DNA of 64,000 nucleotides from Tribonema minus (Eukaryota; Sar; Xanthophyceae; Tribonematales; Tribonemataceae). A program made the translations under genes and the position numbers. Of this stretch, positions 52,524 to 63,960 are shown one piece after another. Under the pieces are notes generated by a model, which had not been told where the DNA came from, ran no database searches, and worked only from the letters and a program-made list of their open reading frames with translations. The stretch covers positions 1-64,000 of the forward strand of contig JAFCMP010000008.1 of assembly GCA_017506865.1 (NCBI GenBank), given 5' to 3'. Positions within the stretch are counted from its first letter, which is position 1, and each line of letters opens with the position of its first letter.

Positions 52524-55500
52524 ATGGCAATAGCGAACTGCCTACTGGTCGCCGTTGCCTGCTGCCTGGCGGGTGGCACGCACGGCTTTGTCTCCGCGCC
52601 AGCGGCTGCGCGAATCGCTCAAGTGGCGAGACCTGCTGTTGGCGAGCGATGCGACGGCAGCGAGGCGCCCGCGGGACTGATGCTGCAGACCAAGGGCGCA
52701 ATATGCTCCATTTTGGCTGCTGCAGCGCTGACGCTGTCACCGCTGGCCAGTTTTGCTTTGCCTCAAAAGCCTCCCGAGAGCAATGCACAGGTGCGCAAAT
52801 GCTCAAGAAATTTTCCGTTCTTACTTCACAAGTTCAACTTTTCCAAGGCTGCATTATCTGGTGTGCGATTAGCGGCAGTTGACAAAGTGTGTGGCTTGCA
52901 CACAATTATGATCCTACTCATGACTGCAACAGCTCATCAACGGCATCTCTTGCTCTTACTGCAGATCATGCAATACAGGCACTTTTTGCCATGTCGATCT
53001 GTCATGCGCCTCCCCTTTAGCTGTTGCTAGTCATGCATGCTGTTGTTGTTGCAGCGTTTGCGCCCACTGCAATGCCGCAGCACTGCTGTGGCTAGCACTG
53101 CCCTGGTGATAGCTTTCAGCTTCATATAAGTAGCCTATGATACAGCCAGTTTGCGTCGTCGCATGACAGTTTTTCGTGACCCCTGTCTGTCAGGTGATTC
53201 TGCTGGAGGCATTGCCGCAGTCTCAAACGGCTGCAATCCAGGCGCTGGGGGCAGAGCTGGGCAAGATGACATCAGAGGGCTCCGGCAACAGTGAGTTGTG
53301 GGCTGTCGCTGCAGCGTGCACTGCGCTTTGCATGGCAACTTCAACTTGCAAGCCTGATTACAGGTGGTTCCGGCTTTCGCATTTGAGGCAAAAAGCTTGT
53401 GCATACTGGGCAGAGTAGCCGCCCTTGTCTGAGTGCTAGAACACTACATGATTTTCATTGTTGGACTTGTGCAGATCAGACCATCAGGTCCCTTAAGTGG
53501 TGCACTTTTTGCGCGTAAATCGCACCAATGGGCACTGCTGGTCAGCTTTCAGCGTTGACAAATGTCAGCTTTCAATTCGCTTAGGAGCACTTGCTCGCAA
53601 GCCACGACACCACCTGCTGTCTTGCGCAGCTTGTCCTGTTCTCTGAGGCTAGCAGTTGAATACTGCAGCTACTGCAAGTCCCACTTGCCGGTTGCGCCAG
53701 TATAAATTTGGCTCATGCAATGCCACTCGGACTTCCCTATTCAACCAGCATCCCAACTCACTGGCATTCCTCGTGTCTGCATTGTGCACTCTGTGCGCTT
53801 TCATCGCGCCATCGCAACGGCAGTCCGGTCCGTGGATGCCAAGGGATTCAAGGGGGTGCGCAGCTGGGACACAGTGCTCAAACAGGTGCAGTGCACACAG
53901 ATGCAATCATGACATGGACATGCTCCAAAAGATTGTAGAGCTCTAGGTGACAAGGGGTGGTTAGCCGCCATCAATAACCGTGGCCGCCGCTGCGGCAGTC
54001 ATTGGCCACGAGTCACACAGTGCCACCATATCCACAGAAGTCGTAGATACTTATGTGTGCAAGCTTTTAGCGTTCGAGGCATGGGTGATCTGTATGGAAA
54101 GGTCTCACGTGTTTGGTAGGCCAGCTCCAGGCGGCAGCCCAACACAGGAGGTGCAGCAGCTGATGGTATGTCGTATGTAGTAATGCTTGCCATGACGGTA
54201 GATGAATACGGTTGTCGTGCGAATCAAGGGGTGTGCAGATCTTGGACAAGAAGCAGGCGCAGTATTCGGTCACTAGTTCAACAAGATACGGCATGCTGTT
54301 TTGTTTACCAGTGCGCCACTGAGTGCGGTATAATCTTTGTGCATGCATGAGCACTGCTCACGTTGCAACACACTCGTGGCCACCAGGCAGTGCTCAGCTG
54401 TGTGTTGAGCATCCTGCAGGAACGAGTTGTAGCTTGCCTACCGCACACCAATGGCACCCGCACCCATCTTGGCAAACATACATACTGGTCTCCCTGGAGG
54501 CCCTTATGATTAGTTACGACTACCTAGTTCAACTTCATGAACACTTTTCAAATAAACTCTCAATTTTCATTTCTGCTCTTTTGAAGGAACGGGCAGTGGA
54601 TGGTCTGCTGGGCACAAAGGAGGGGGAGATCCTGGCGAGCGCGGGGGCGGGTTAGAGTTTGGCACAAAGACTGGTCGCCTGGCCCCCCTTGCGGCCTTTA
54701 CTGCTACAAGTCCACGAGTGCAGCCTCAATACCATCAAGAAAATAATCAAAGCTGTGTTTTGATTTGCTCTTTCTGCAGGAACGGGCAGTGGATGGTCTG
54801 CTGGGCATGAAGGAGGGGGAGATCCTGGCGAGCGTGGGGGCGGGGAACCAGGCACAGGCAAAGAAGCTGCTGGAGGGCATCAGGGCAGACATTGCTGCCA
54901 TTGATGCGGCAGCGAAGAAGGAGAGTCGCCCGGCCGTGGTGGAGGCGCAGGTTGCAGCCTTGAGCAAGGTGAGACAACTCACAACCTACTCTACATGAAG
55001 TTAATACTTGAAGTTGACCTTTCCACTTGAATGTATGACGGAGAGTCGCCCAGCTGTGGTGGGGGCGCAGGAGCAGCGCTCAGCAAGGTGATATGAATCA
55101 CTCACACTTCTTGAAGTTCACTTCTGGTACTTTTATACTTCAAGTAGTGTAAATAGTTGGAGTACAGAGGCAATATTTGTGGCGCTGCAGCCGGCGAGCG
55201 CGCTGTGCTCCTGGGCAAACGCTCGACGCAACAGGGTGTGAGGGCAGATTACTTACTTTAAATTGAAGTTAAGTAGATCCTCACAGGCGCGACAGGGTGG
55301 CGGCAGTGCTCGCCAGGCACGGGGACAATCAAAGACAAGGCGATTCATCATCGCTATGCTTCAGAGAACCGTACCTTGCTTGAATGTTCCGGCAGCCTGG
55401 TAATGTATCTAAATACCCCGTTTCTTCGCAGAACACACAGACAAGCGCTTGATGCCATTCTCTGAGCAGGAGAGTGGGCCTGACCCAATCCTAACCATAT

Positions 55501-58500
55501 TCTGCTATGAAGAGCAGCGCTCAACACCAGGCGGCAGTGCTCAACAACACCAAGGTGACAGCACTCTCAGTGGGAGTGGTGGGGCAAGGCAGCTGCCGCC
55601 TGCGCCCAAATCTTGCGCACCTGTGTTAGGCATGATGATCCTGTGTGTAAGGGTGTTTATGTAGTAGAAGTATACTTGGAAGTATATACATACCTGCCGT
55701 GATGCAAGGAAGTCTATGCGACGTGCACACAGTGGCCTATGACGATGGGATGGAAGCAACAGCGTCGATTCTCGCAATGCTCGTTCTGGGACCTTGCGCT
55801 CCGCGCGTTCACTGTATGCGTGCATGGTGAAGGGGGCAGTGATCTGATCTCTATTTGGCCTTTGCAAACGTGCCTTCTTACCCACGTCATTGGTAGTTTC
55901 AGCAAGTCAATCGCGCTGCGGTGGCTGCATCTGGCGCTGCTCGATCGTGCGGGTGGAGCAGCTAGGGTCAGGGTTGTGAACCACAGTCAGCCAATGTCCA
56001 ATCCTTCTACAGTCGTTGCAAATGCGGTTCATCACCCTACACCATTGGTAGTTCAATCACTTCACAGGAAAGTCAATGTTGGCTGATGTGTGCTGCGCGG
56101 CGGTGGCTGCATCTGGCGTCAGGTTGGCGCTGCTTAGACGTGCGGGCGGGCCGGCTAGCGTGTGGGTCAGCATCGTCTGATGTTTGTTGAGACTAAGCCT
56201 GTGCACTTGCGGGTTGTGAGCCATGCCATTGGCAGTTCGACCGCTTCACAAGCATGTCCATTTTGGCGGCTATTGCGTGCGGCGTGGCGGTGCAGGTGGA
56301 CCGCCTGGGGGTGATGATGCTCAGAGGCAAGGCGCCATTGGTAATTCGACAACTTCACAAGCATGAATACGGTGGCTGATGTGTGCTGTTCCGGCAGTGC
56401 AGGTGGACCGTCTGGGGGTGATGATGCTCAAAGGCAAGGCGCCATTAGTAAATCGACAACTTTACCACAAGCATGAATTTTTTGATTGATGTGTGCTCTG
56501 TGGCGGTGCAGGTGGACCGCCTGGGGGTGATGATGCTCAAAGGCAAGGCGCCGTTTGCGGTCCCCGAAGACGAGGCCCCGGGGGTACCCAGGCTGTACGG
56601 GAGGGGGTACGCAGAGATTACCGTCAAGGTGCGCTCATTCTCCTTTGCTGAAACATTATTTAGCAAGCGAGTTGTGCGCTGCTTGACGCATGGTGTCATA
56701 GATATATAATGGGGTACAGGTTTGTGCTTGATAGAATACTACAGTAGCTACCAGAAATCACCGTCAAGGTGCGCACAGTTCGATCTGCTGGCGCATTGTT
56801 GTCGCCAGGGAGCACGTGAGCACCGTAGAAGCGATGCCGAACAGTGTGAACACCCCCGTCGGCATTTCAATTGCGCTTCAACTCTTCCGACGTGGCCCGG
56901 CTTATGAAGTTGCACGACGGTGAGGGTTTGGGTCAGGGTTAGGGTTAGGATGGCGACGCCACGAATGCAGCATGTATACATGAGTTCTCTCTTGGCCACC
57001 CACGTTATGTGATGTTCAGAGTCTGGGCAGATAACTCCTCACCCAGCGACAAAATGATAAGTCATCTTCATTCACTGTTCAGGCGGCACAGGGTAGCGTA
57101 TGCTCAGTCTAGCCCCCAAGTGGAGAGCCAGCTCCCATTGACATTTGCTGACATCCTCACTTGGCAACATCATCACGTGATGTTGCACCTCCGGGCGGCA
57201 AAAGGCGGCACGCCAGCATCATGAAGGCTACGCTCAACAGCGCAAACACTGCCATCGGCATTTGGGTCATACCTACCGTAACTCTGCAGACCAGGCCCAA
57301 AGTCACCCGCGGCTGTCATGGCAAATCACGCCAGATGCATGCACGCTCACTTACATCCCTTGGCACTGTAATGTACTACGTGATGTCGAATCTCAGGCGG
57401 CCAAAGGCGGGCGTGTGGGTATCATGAAGGCTACATTGGATGGCGTTAACGCACCAGTCAGCGTCGGGAACTTTGCGGATCTCGCAAAGCGCGGTTTCTA
57501 CGATGGCACGCCAGTCAGCTTCTCGGATGAGAGCACGGTCATGATGGGGTTGCCCGCGGGCAAGGCGGTGAGTCACTGTTTGAAGGTTGTTTCCGAATGT
57601 TGTTTTCAAGCTTCACGGAAGAGAGCACGGTCATGATGGGGGTGCCCGCGGGCAAGACGGTGAGTCACCGCTTGCAGTTTGCTTGCGAACTTCAGTACTG
57701 GATGCAATGCAGTTGGACGCACCGCTGGCACTGTGCAGTGCTAATTATGAGCCAAGTCAGTGCTGCTGACGATGGGCATATTTTGGTGCCTGCGCACAAG
57801 TTCACTTCGATGGCTTCCGGACAGCTCGTGTCATTTCTGATGTGTGCACGCCATTCGTTATTAACCAGCAGAGCGTCGCAATTTGGAGCTGGGATGGGGG
57901 TCAGGGTTAGGGCTAGTGTAAGTCTGGGTTTCCAGAGCGTTGCTGTATACTGTCAGAGTTAGACGCAAAGGAGACCGAAGCACAGAAGGCTGATACCCGA
58001 TCGCGCATTGGGAAAAGTCTACCGGCAGGTGTGTGCAACTGCCGTGACTGTCAGCATGCAACGGCAAATGAGCACTTGAGTGCCATCACGCTTCAACAGA
58101 ATTTCCGCGACGTTGCGCAGAGCGCAGCACTGACAACGGTACTGCAATGACGGCAATGCGCATGTGGCTGCCACCGGTACTGCAATGACGGCAATGCGCA
58201 TGTGGCTGCCACCGTGCTTCGACAAAGAGCGATGGCGTCATTCCTACTGACCCTTGATATTGCGTCAACCGGCGCTGCCTGTGCCGTAGGGGTTCGAGGC
58301 AAACGGCGCCGTGCGGCGCGTGCCTCTGGAGATCCGCGCAGAGGGCGACAGCGACATCTCCTATGAGGAGTCGCTGGAGGAGCAGGGGCGCTTCAAGGCC
58401 AAGCCCGTGCTGCCATTCAGGTGCGTCACTTCTTGAACAATTGCTTGTTTTCACGTTCACGTAGTGATACTGTACTTTCTGAATGGCCCAATGTGTGGGG

Positions 58501-61093
58501 GCGCTTCAAGGCCAAGCCCGTGCTGCCATTCAGGTGCGTCACCTCTTCAACAAGCGTTTATTCTTCTTGAGCAAGAGTTCATCTTCACCGAGAGGTGCTA
58601 GAATCTGAATGACCTAATGTGTACGGGGGGGCTGAACGCCAAGGTGGCGCGCATGGTTCGGAATGGCGCCATGTACAGGGGTGCTACAAGGCCAAGCCCG
58701 TGCTGCCCTTCAGGTGCGTCACTTCTTGTAGGTGCGCTTCAAGGCCAAGTACGTGCTGCCCTTCAGGTGCGTCACGTGTTGAACAATTGCGCATCTTGGC
58801 TGTGCTGGGTTCTGAATGACCTAATGGCAGGAAGAGGTCAAAGGCCAAGCCTGTGCTGCCCTTCAGGTGCGTTGCCTGTTGAATCAGTGCTCATCTTTAT
58901 GGAGTTCTAGGTTGCGAGTGGCACCATTGATGAGCAGGGAGCTCCAACGCCGAGTCAATGCTGCATCACTTAGGTGCTCATCAAAATGGAATGCTAGGTT
59001 CTGAAGGACTCCATGTGCAGGCACGCTTCTAAGGTCAAGTCCTTCTGTCCCTTGAGCTGTGTGCCTTGCTCAGCCTCGTGTGACATGTGCTGCGCTCAGG
59101 AGCGTTTTGCATCTGCTGCTTGACTCGCTTCGTTGTGATTTTGGCGCATGTACTTAAACTGCCTCCAAATCAGTTTTCTTACATCAAGCTTTCAAGAGGT
59201 GAATGGCTACACAAGCGGCCCAATCCATGACGTGAAGTCTGTGCTGCCTTCAGCCAAAAACTTTGATCATGCATGCATATGCTTCTTGCAATCGGGCCTT
59301 GGCCTAGGCAAACCCTGATACTAACCTCATCGATTGACCACCAGCCACCGGCAGGCAGGCTGTCCCAACGTCAACCCTTGATGCCATTCAGATAGCTGCA
59401 CAATGCTGCTGCTTGTGTACGCTAAATCACTGGCCTCCTTAAGAATTTAAGAGAGAGGAACGCACCCTGGTGAAGACTACGTATTTAGAGTCATACCCAG
59501 ATACCGCAATACGTACCGCAATGAGGTGTACGCACTTCCATGAGGGAGACATAGTCTGATGTGGAGTATGTACCCAGTTTCAACGAGGGTATGCCCCACC
59601 TCGGTGAGGCTTACGGACCCTGATATCATGTTATGCGACGGTTTGCATTCAAAAAAGCATGATGCAGCTGCGATCCACCACGATCTTCCATGCTGCAATG
59701 CAAGAAGAGGCCTTGAGGCTCGACGTGCTGTAACTGCTCTGTAACTGCTCTGTAACTGCTCACCGCCTCCAGCCATACCAGAACCGACTGTCTCGGCGCA
59801 ACACGACACGATGCGACACTGTTGATAAGCGTCACTATACTTTGTGTGACAGCAATACGGCTGTAAAGAGCCCGAGTTGCCAGCTCCTCAACCAGAAAGC
59901 TCAGCATTTCTGACCTTGAGCTTTTCCTGCTGTCAGCTCCATTCTCAATGCATCGACCCCTACTCCATCAACTTCAACTCCAGTTTCCTGCAGCACAACA
60001 TTTTTTTCCATGACGTGAGTGCACAAACGCAGCACCCGCTAATTATTTTTGTTATGATTTCTGTGCCATCGCAGCGCCTATGGTACCCTGGCCTACAACC
60101 ACCCCCCTGACAACAGCAACGGCGCCAGCAGCCAGGTAATAGCCTGCCTTCGTGTTCAACAGCATCCCTGTGGGGTAATTCGTGAAAAACGCGAATGTGT
60201 GACACACTGCTTGATGGATGATGCACTGCGAGCATTGAAGAAAATATTACTCCAGAAGTATACCTTTACCTTGATTATCCAGGGGCACCTGCGAGGCTTG
60301 AAGTGGACGCAACGCTCGCTCACTGGCAGAGTGTGTGATACCGTCGCACCAATGGCACTCAAGCATGACAGCGGCCACAAGCCCTTCACCCTATACCCTT
60401 GTATTGTAGCTAGCACTGCTTTGTGCGCAAAACCGGTTGCGGCGAATCAGGGACTGGTATTTCCAGCCATGCTTGATGCACAACTCCTCAATTTTTGTTT
60501 GACCTGCCACCAAAGGTCACCCACCCTGTTTTGCAACAGCAACTATGCAACATCTGCGTGTCATTTACAGCACTTGTGCACGGTCACCTCACTCAAAGGC
60601 AGCACTCGTGTGCTCCTGCTATAGTGTACTTCAAGAAGTACTACTAACATGCTTTATACTTTTGCACCAAACGCCGCCATCTGGTACTGACCGAGACGCC
60701 GAGGACAGTCTTCAAGTGCATGCTGCTGTTGCCTAGGGATAGGGCTGTACCCTATACAGTAGGTTATAACCCTAACCTTAACACGAACTGACCACCCACA
60801 CAAAACATACTCACACGCGGCGTCCAGTGGCCTGCACTTGGTTGCCCAAGTGTACTTCACTCACTGCGCCCCCCCCCCCGCCCCCCGCCCACCCCCCCTC
60901 ATATTTGCACGCGCCGCAGTTCTGGGCGCTCAAGTTCGACCCCAGCTACACGCCCGCAGGGCTCAACACCTTAGACGGCGCCTACACCGTCTTTGGTTAC
61001 GTAATTGAGGGGGCAGATCTGCTTGATGACTTGGACGTTGGGGATCAGATCGTCAGCGTCAAGATTGTTGATTCGCTTGAGCTGAAGCCCTGA
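52524..61093 (+). CDS. CYP38: CYP38/TLP40-like thylakoid-lumen cyclophilin, nine exons
   Basis: Exons: 52524-52790, 53194-53290, 53824-53885, 54780-54968, 56512-56628, 57397-57567, 58290-58420, 60075-60135 and 60920-61093; 1269 nt, 422 aa, all phases fit. The N-terminus has a signal peptide (LLVAVACCLAGGTHGF), then a transit stretch, then a second hydrophobic segment ending SPLASFALP, as for lumenal proteins. Residues 90-200 form a helical N-terminal domain (DGLLGMKEGEILASV, KKLLEGIRADIAAID); then LKGKAPFAVPEDEAPGVPRL; then the cyclophilin barrel (KATLDGVNAPVSVGNFADL, RGFYDGTPV, LPFSAYGTLAYN, NGASSQFWAL, DGAYTVFGYVIEGADLLDDL). As in plant CYP38, the usual catalytic Arg and QGGD-type residues are missing, so it is probably a photosystem II assembly factor, not an active isomerase. 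Confidence 0.92.
53930..54060 (-). repeat. dispersed repeat family A, copy 3
   Basis: agagctctaggtgacaagg, aataaccgtggccgccgct, gtcattggccacgagtc and ccaccatatccacag match the 11 kb and 45 kb copies; it lies in cyclophilin intron 3. Confidence 0.85.
54580..54655 (+). repeat. acceptor-side echo of cyclophilin exon 4
   Basis: gaacgggcagtggatggtct and the next 50 bases repeat the exon 4 start about 195 bp upstream. A donor-side echo (gagagtcgcccagctgtggt to cagcaag|gtga) lies at 55037-55090. Confidence 0.9.
56275..56460 (+). repeat. acceptor-side echoes of cyclophilin exon 5
   Basis: gtgcaggtggaccg(c/t)ctggg, ggtgatgatgctca(a/g)a(g)gcaaggcgcc recurs at about 56290 and 56398, about 110 bp apart, before the true exon at 56512. 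A donor echo (aaatcaccgtcaag|gtgcgc) is at 56755. Confidence 0.95.
57180..57260 (+). repeat. acceptor-side echo of cyclophilin exon 6
   Basis: gggcggcaaaaggcggc, atcatgaaggctac and following bases mirror the exon 6 start (57397). A donor-side echo of the exon end (gagagcacggtcatgatggg to gcaagacg|gtgag) is at 57612-57662. Confidence 0.9.
58138..58213 (+). repeat. perfect 38-bp tandem pair
   Basis: Two identical 38-bp units (ggtactgcaatgacggcaat...) in cyclophilin intron 6, probably recent. Confidence 0.95.
58495..59060 (+). repeat. donor-side echoes of cyclophilin exon 7
   Basis: cttcaaggccaagcccgtgc, tgcc(a/c)ttcag|gtgcgtcac recurs at about 58505, 58685, 58738 and 58838, then decays (58945, 59030). 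The donor consensus is intact in four copies. Confidence 0.95.
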
Positions 61094-61905
61094 GACAGTG
61101 ATGAGACCCCCCCCCCTCCCCCAGCTGCCAGATGCGAGCCCTAACGGGTGGACACGAACTGCCCACTCCTTGATACATGGCGCTTGTCAACGGGTAATGG
61201 TAATGCAGGTCTTGTCACGACCAAGTGTGATTATGGCAGGGCATGGTTGAGGTTGTGACAGGCTCTTTGTGGAGTGGCCGCAGTGCTATGATAGCGCCAG
61301 ATGACGGGGTCACAAGCCAGATGTACTTGGAAGTATGGTAATTCAGGTTCCGATGCATACCTACCTGATGGTTACTTGAAGTACGCGACAGTGGGCCAAG
61401 GCCAGCACAGCCGCGTGTGTCTGCTGTCACACAGCAGCACGGCAAAGGGGCACGGTGACATCAGCCAATCTATTTGAGGGGTTCCAAGCACACGTTCGGC
61501 TGTCACATGAGAGCAGCTGTTGCAGTCGATAGACATTATGTCATTGTACACTTTACGGTGTTTTCCTTAGAATAAAGCACAGCAACACCAGACTGAAACA
61601 CAAATAAATGCCATGGCTACCTCATCTTTGTGTGCTTGTCGACATGCCCTGTGGTGATCATTGGAGGCCATTGCTACGGTCTCCTAAAAAGCCGCCCATG
61701 AGACAACTGCTCTTTTTCTTTGCAAGTCCAGCCAACGCGGATCATACATGTTTGTTTCAACAGAGGTGCCATCACTGTTCATTCCCTTCAAGTTGCGGTG
61801 GTGCACATTGTCAAGCTTGCACTGCAGTGGCTGTCGAATCAGGCATGGTCATGACTGCTTGGCCTATCGGTCGCAACAGCATCACGACGTTGCATATTTT
61901 GGCAG

Positions 61906-61981
61906 CATAGTCTATGCTGCATAGAGCAAAACAGAAATGGCATCATAGTCTATGCTGCATAGAGCAAAACAGAAATGGCAT
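61906..61981 (+). repeat. perfect 38-bp tandem pair with internal palindrome
   Basis: Two identical units catagtctatgctgcatag... ; each contains gcatag-t-ctatgc. Same unit length as the pair at 58138 but unrelated sequence. Confidence 0.95.
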
Positions 61982-62889
61982 CATGCGTTAAACAGACAAG
62001 CATCACACAAAACCCCTAAAATTGTACCACATAGAGTCGTAACCACTTGTTTATTGTCAGTGTTGTGGTATGTGTGCCAAAACCCGACTGGCGGCTTCAC
62101 TCTGATGTAAAGAACTTGTTATGTCAAGCAAAGCGCTACCAAGCAAGTTCTCTACCAGTAGCTGGCACAACACCTTAAACAACTGACGCGCGCGCATGAG
62201 CAACTTGACCAGACGGGCTTGTGACCAGCTAATGGTGGCTGACTCCAATGCTGGCAAGGCAGCGGCAGCAGCAGTACCAGCAGCAGCTTGGCAGACATGC
62301 AGAGCATAATATGAACTAGTCTACGCCGTCACTATGAGCATCAGCTCAATGACAACTTGAAGGTGGCAGTACATGCTTACGATTGCACGCCTGTTTTCTA
62401 TGCCATTGGAATACTTGGGGCTCTCTTGTGGTTAGTTGAGGGCAACATGTGCGCTTGCCATCGTTGTGGAATACCTGGCCATGGTGCCTGATCGCCACAC
62501 ATCTTGGTCATACAGGTTGCGAGCTGTACAATGGCAGGCTGATGCAGTCGATATCAAATCACAACTGAATGCAAACAAGTGCTTGCACCTGCACGCGATA
62601 ATTCGCAGTACTTTTTCTTAGTTCTCAGTGCATGACCTGACAAAGGTGGCATTATGATAGATCAGGCTGTACATGTACATATGGACGTGTCAGCATGGTC
62701 CTCAGTTCTGGGCGCTGTCAAAGGCGACCCAGGCCTGCATAAATCTTGTTCAAGACGGGACAAGTGTGCCTCACGGCTGGGCAACCCTAAGTAGGGTTTG
62801 GTTGTGGGGTGTTGGTGGTAGTGTGAAGAGGGGGAAGCCTGTTTGCGTTTGAGTCTCTCTTCGGAGAAGGAATGTTGCATTGAGTGCAC

Positions 62890-63215
62890 ATCCAAAGAGA
62901 GGGCTTTTCGCGCCCCTTGCGAAGCGAAATTAATAAAAGTACACACGTTTCGGCACTGTCGGCAGCGCTCCACATGGCGTACTCTGGCCGTGTCATGACA
63001 CACATGGCAGAATCCAGGGGGGGGGTTGCACATGGAGGAGGACGTAGGGGAGGACCCCGAGATGCCATTTGGCGGCGGCGGCGTTTGAGTGGTTGTCGTT
63101 GCGACACTTTCAGACTGTCATACGACATGTAGATTCCTTACAGCTAGATGCCCATCATCTGGGCTTTTTCGCGCCCTGAGCGAGAATTAATACAAGTACA
63201 GTGTACACACGTTTT
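62890..63215 (+). repeat. dispersed repeat family B, copy 3 with a partial tandem copy
   Basis: gggctttttcgcgccctgag, cgagaattaata(c)aagtac(a) at about 63160-63200 and a variant at 62900-62945. The stretch 63074-63205 matches 26824-26950 inverted. Confidence 0.8.
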
Positions 63216-63494
63216 GCCCCCCCCGGGCCAGCTCGCCAACATTGAAAGGTGTGGCAGCGCCATGAAGTGGAGGGTGGGGGCTGCTTGTCTGGCGCGCCTA
63301 GCATGTTTCACCAGCCATGGTGCATCTGGCGCGCCGCAGCAGCACCTGCCACATTTCAGCCGCACATTTTGGAGCCCCTTATCACACAGCACCAGCAGGC
63401 CAGAGGAGCATTACGTTCGAGCTCGCGGCATCGGCAAGGACATGGAAAGCTTTGCAGTTCGCCTCTCAAGCAGCACGAGCAGCTACTTCCCTCC

Positions 63495-63960
63495 CCTCAC
63501 GCCACCCAAGGATACTATCTTCGGGCCTTTTGGCACCGTTGATTGTCATACCAATTGCTCTTCGAGCTGATCCGTGGCTGAAGCAGAAGGAGTGGGGCTC
63601 ATGCAGCTGTGCGCAGCTGCTGCAGACTACGCCTGCTCGGCCGTCGCCAGGGCTCGTGCCTTTTCCGCCATGTGCCGACCAACCTGCGCTTGAAGTTCGC
63701 CACCAAGGACACTATCCCGGGGCTTCACGGCACCCTGGATTGTTGACCCTACTCCTATGGAGTGTTGTTCGTGTGGCGGCAAACCGCAGCTTCTGCTGGC
63801 ACCTCTGGCCCCGACTGCTGCATCGGCGACTGTGGACATCGGACCTGCGCTGCCTCCACCAGCACTTGCCGCCGTACACCGCATTTGCTGCCCCAGCACC
63901 TCACATCTGGACACTATCTTGGGACCTAGCGGTACCCTTGATTGTTGTTACACACACTCT
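63495..63960 (+). repeat. three-unit tandem array of about 200 bp
   Basis: gga(c/t)actatc(t/c)(t/c)(c/g)ggg, then cggcaccct(t/g)gattgt(t/c) recurs near 63508, 63708 and 63911, with diverged sequence between. It is the pattern expected for echoes of an exon boundary of a gene beyond the right edge. Confidence 0.7.
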
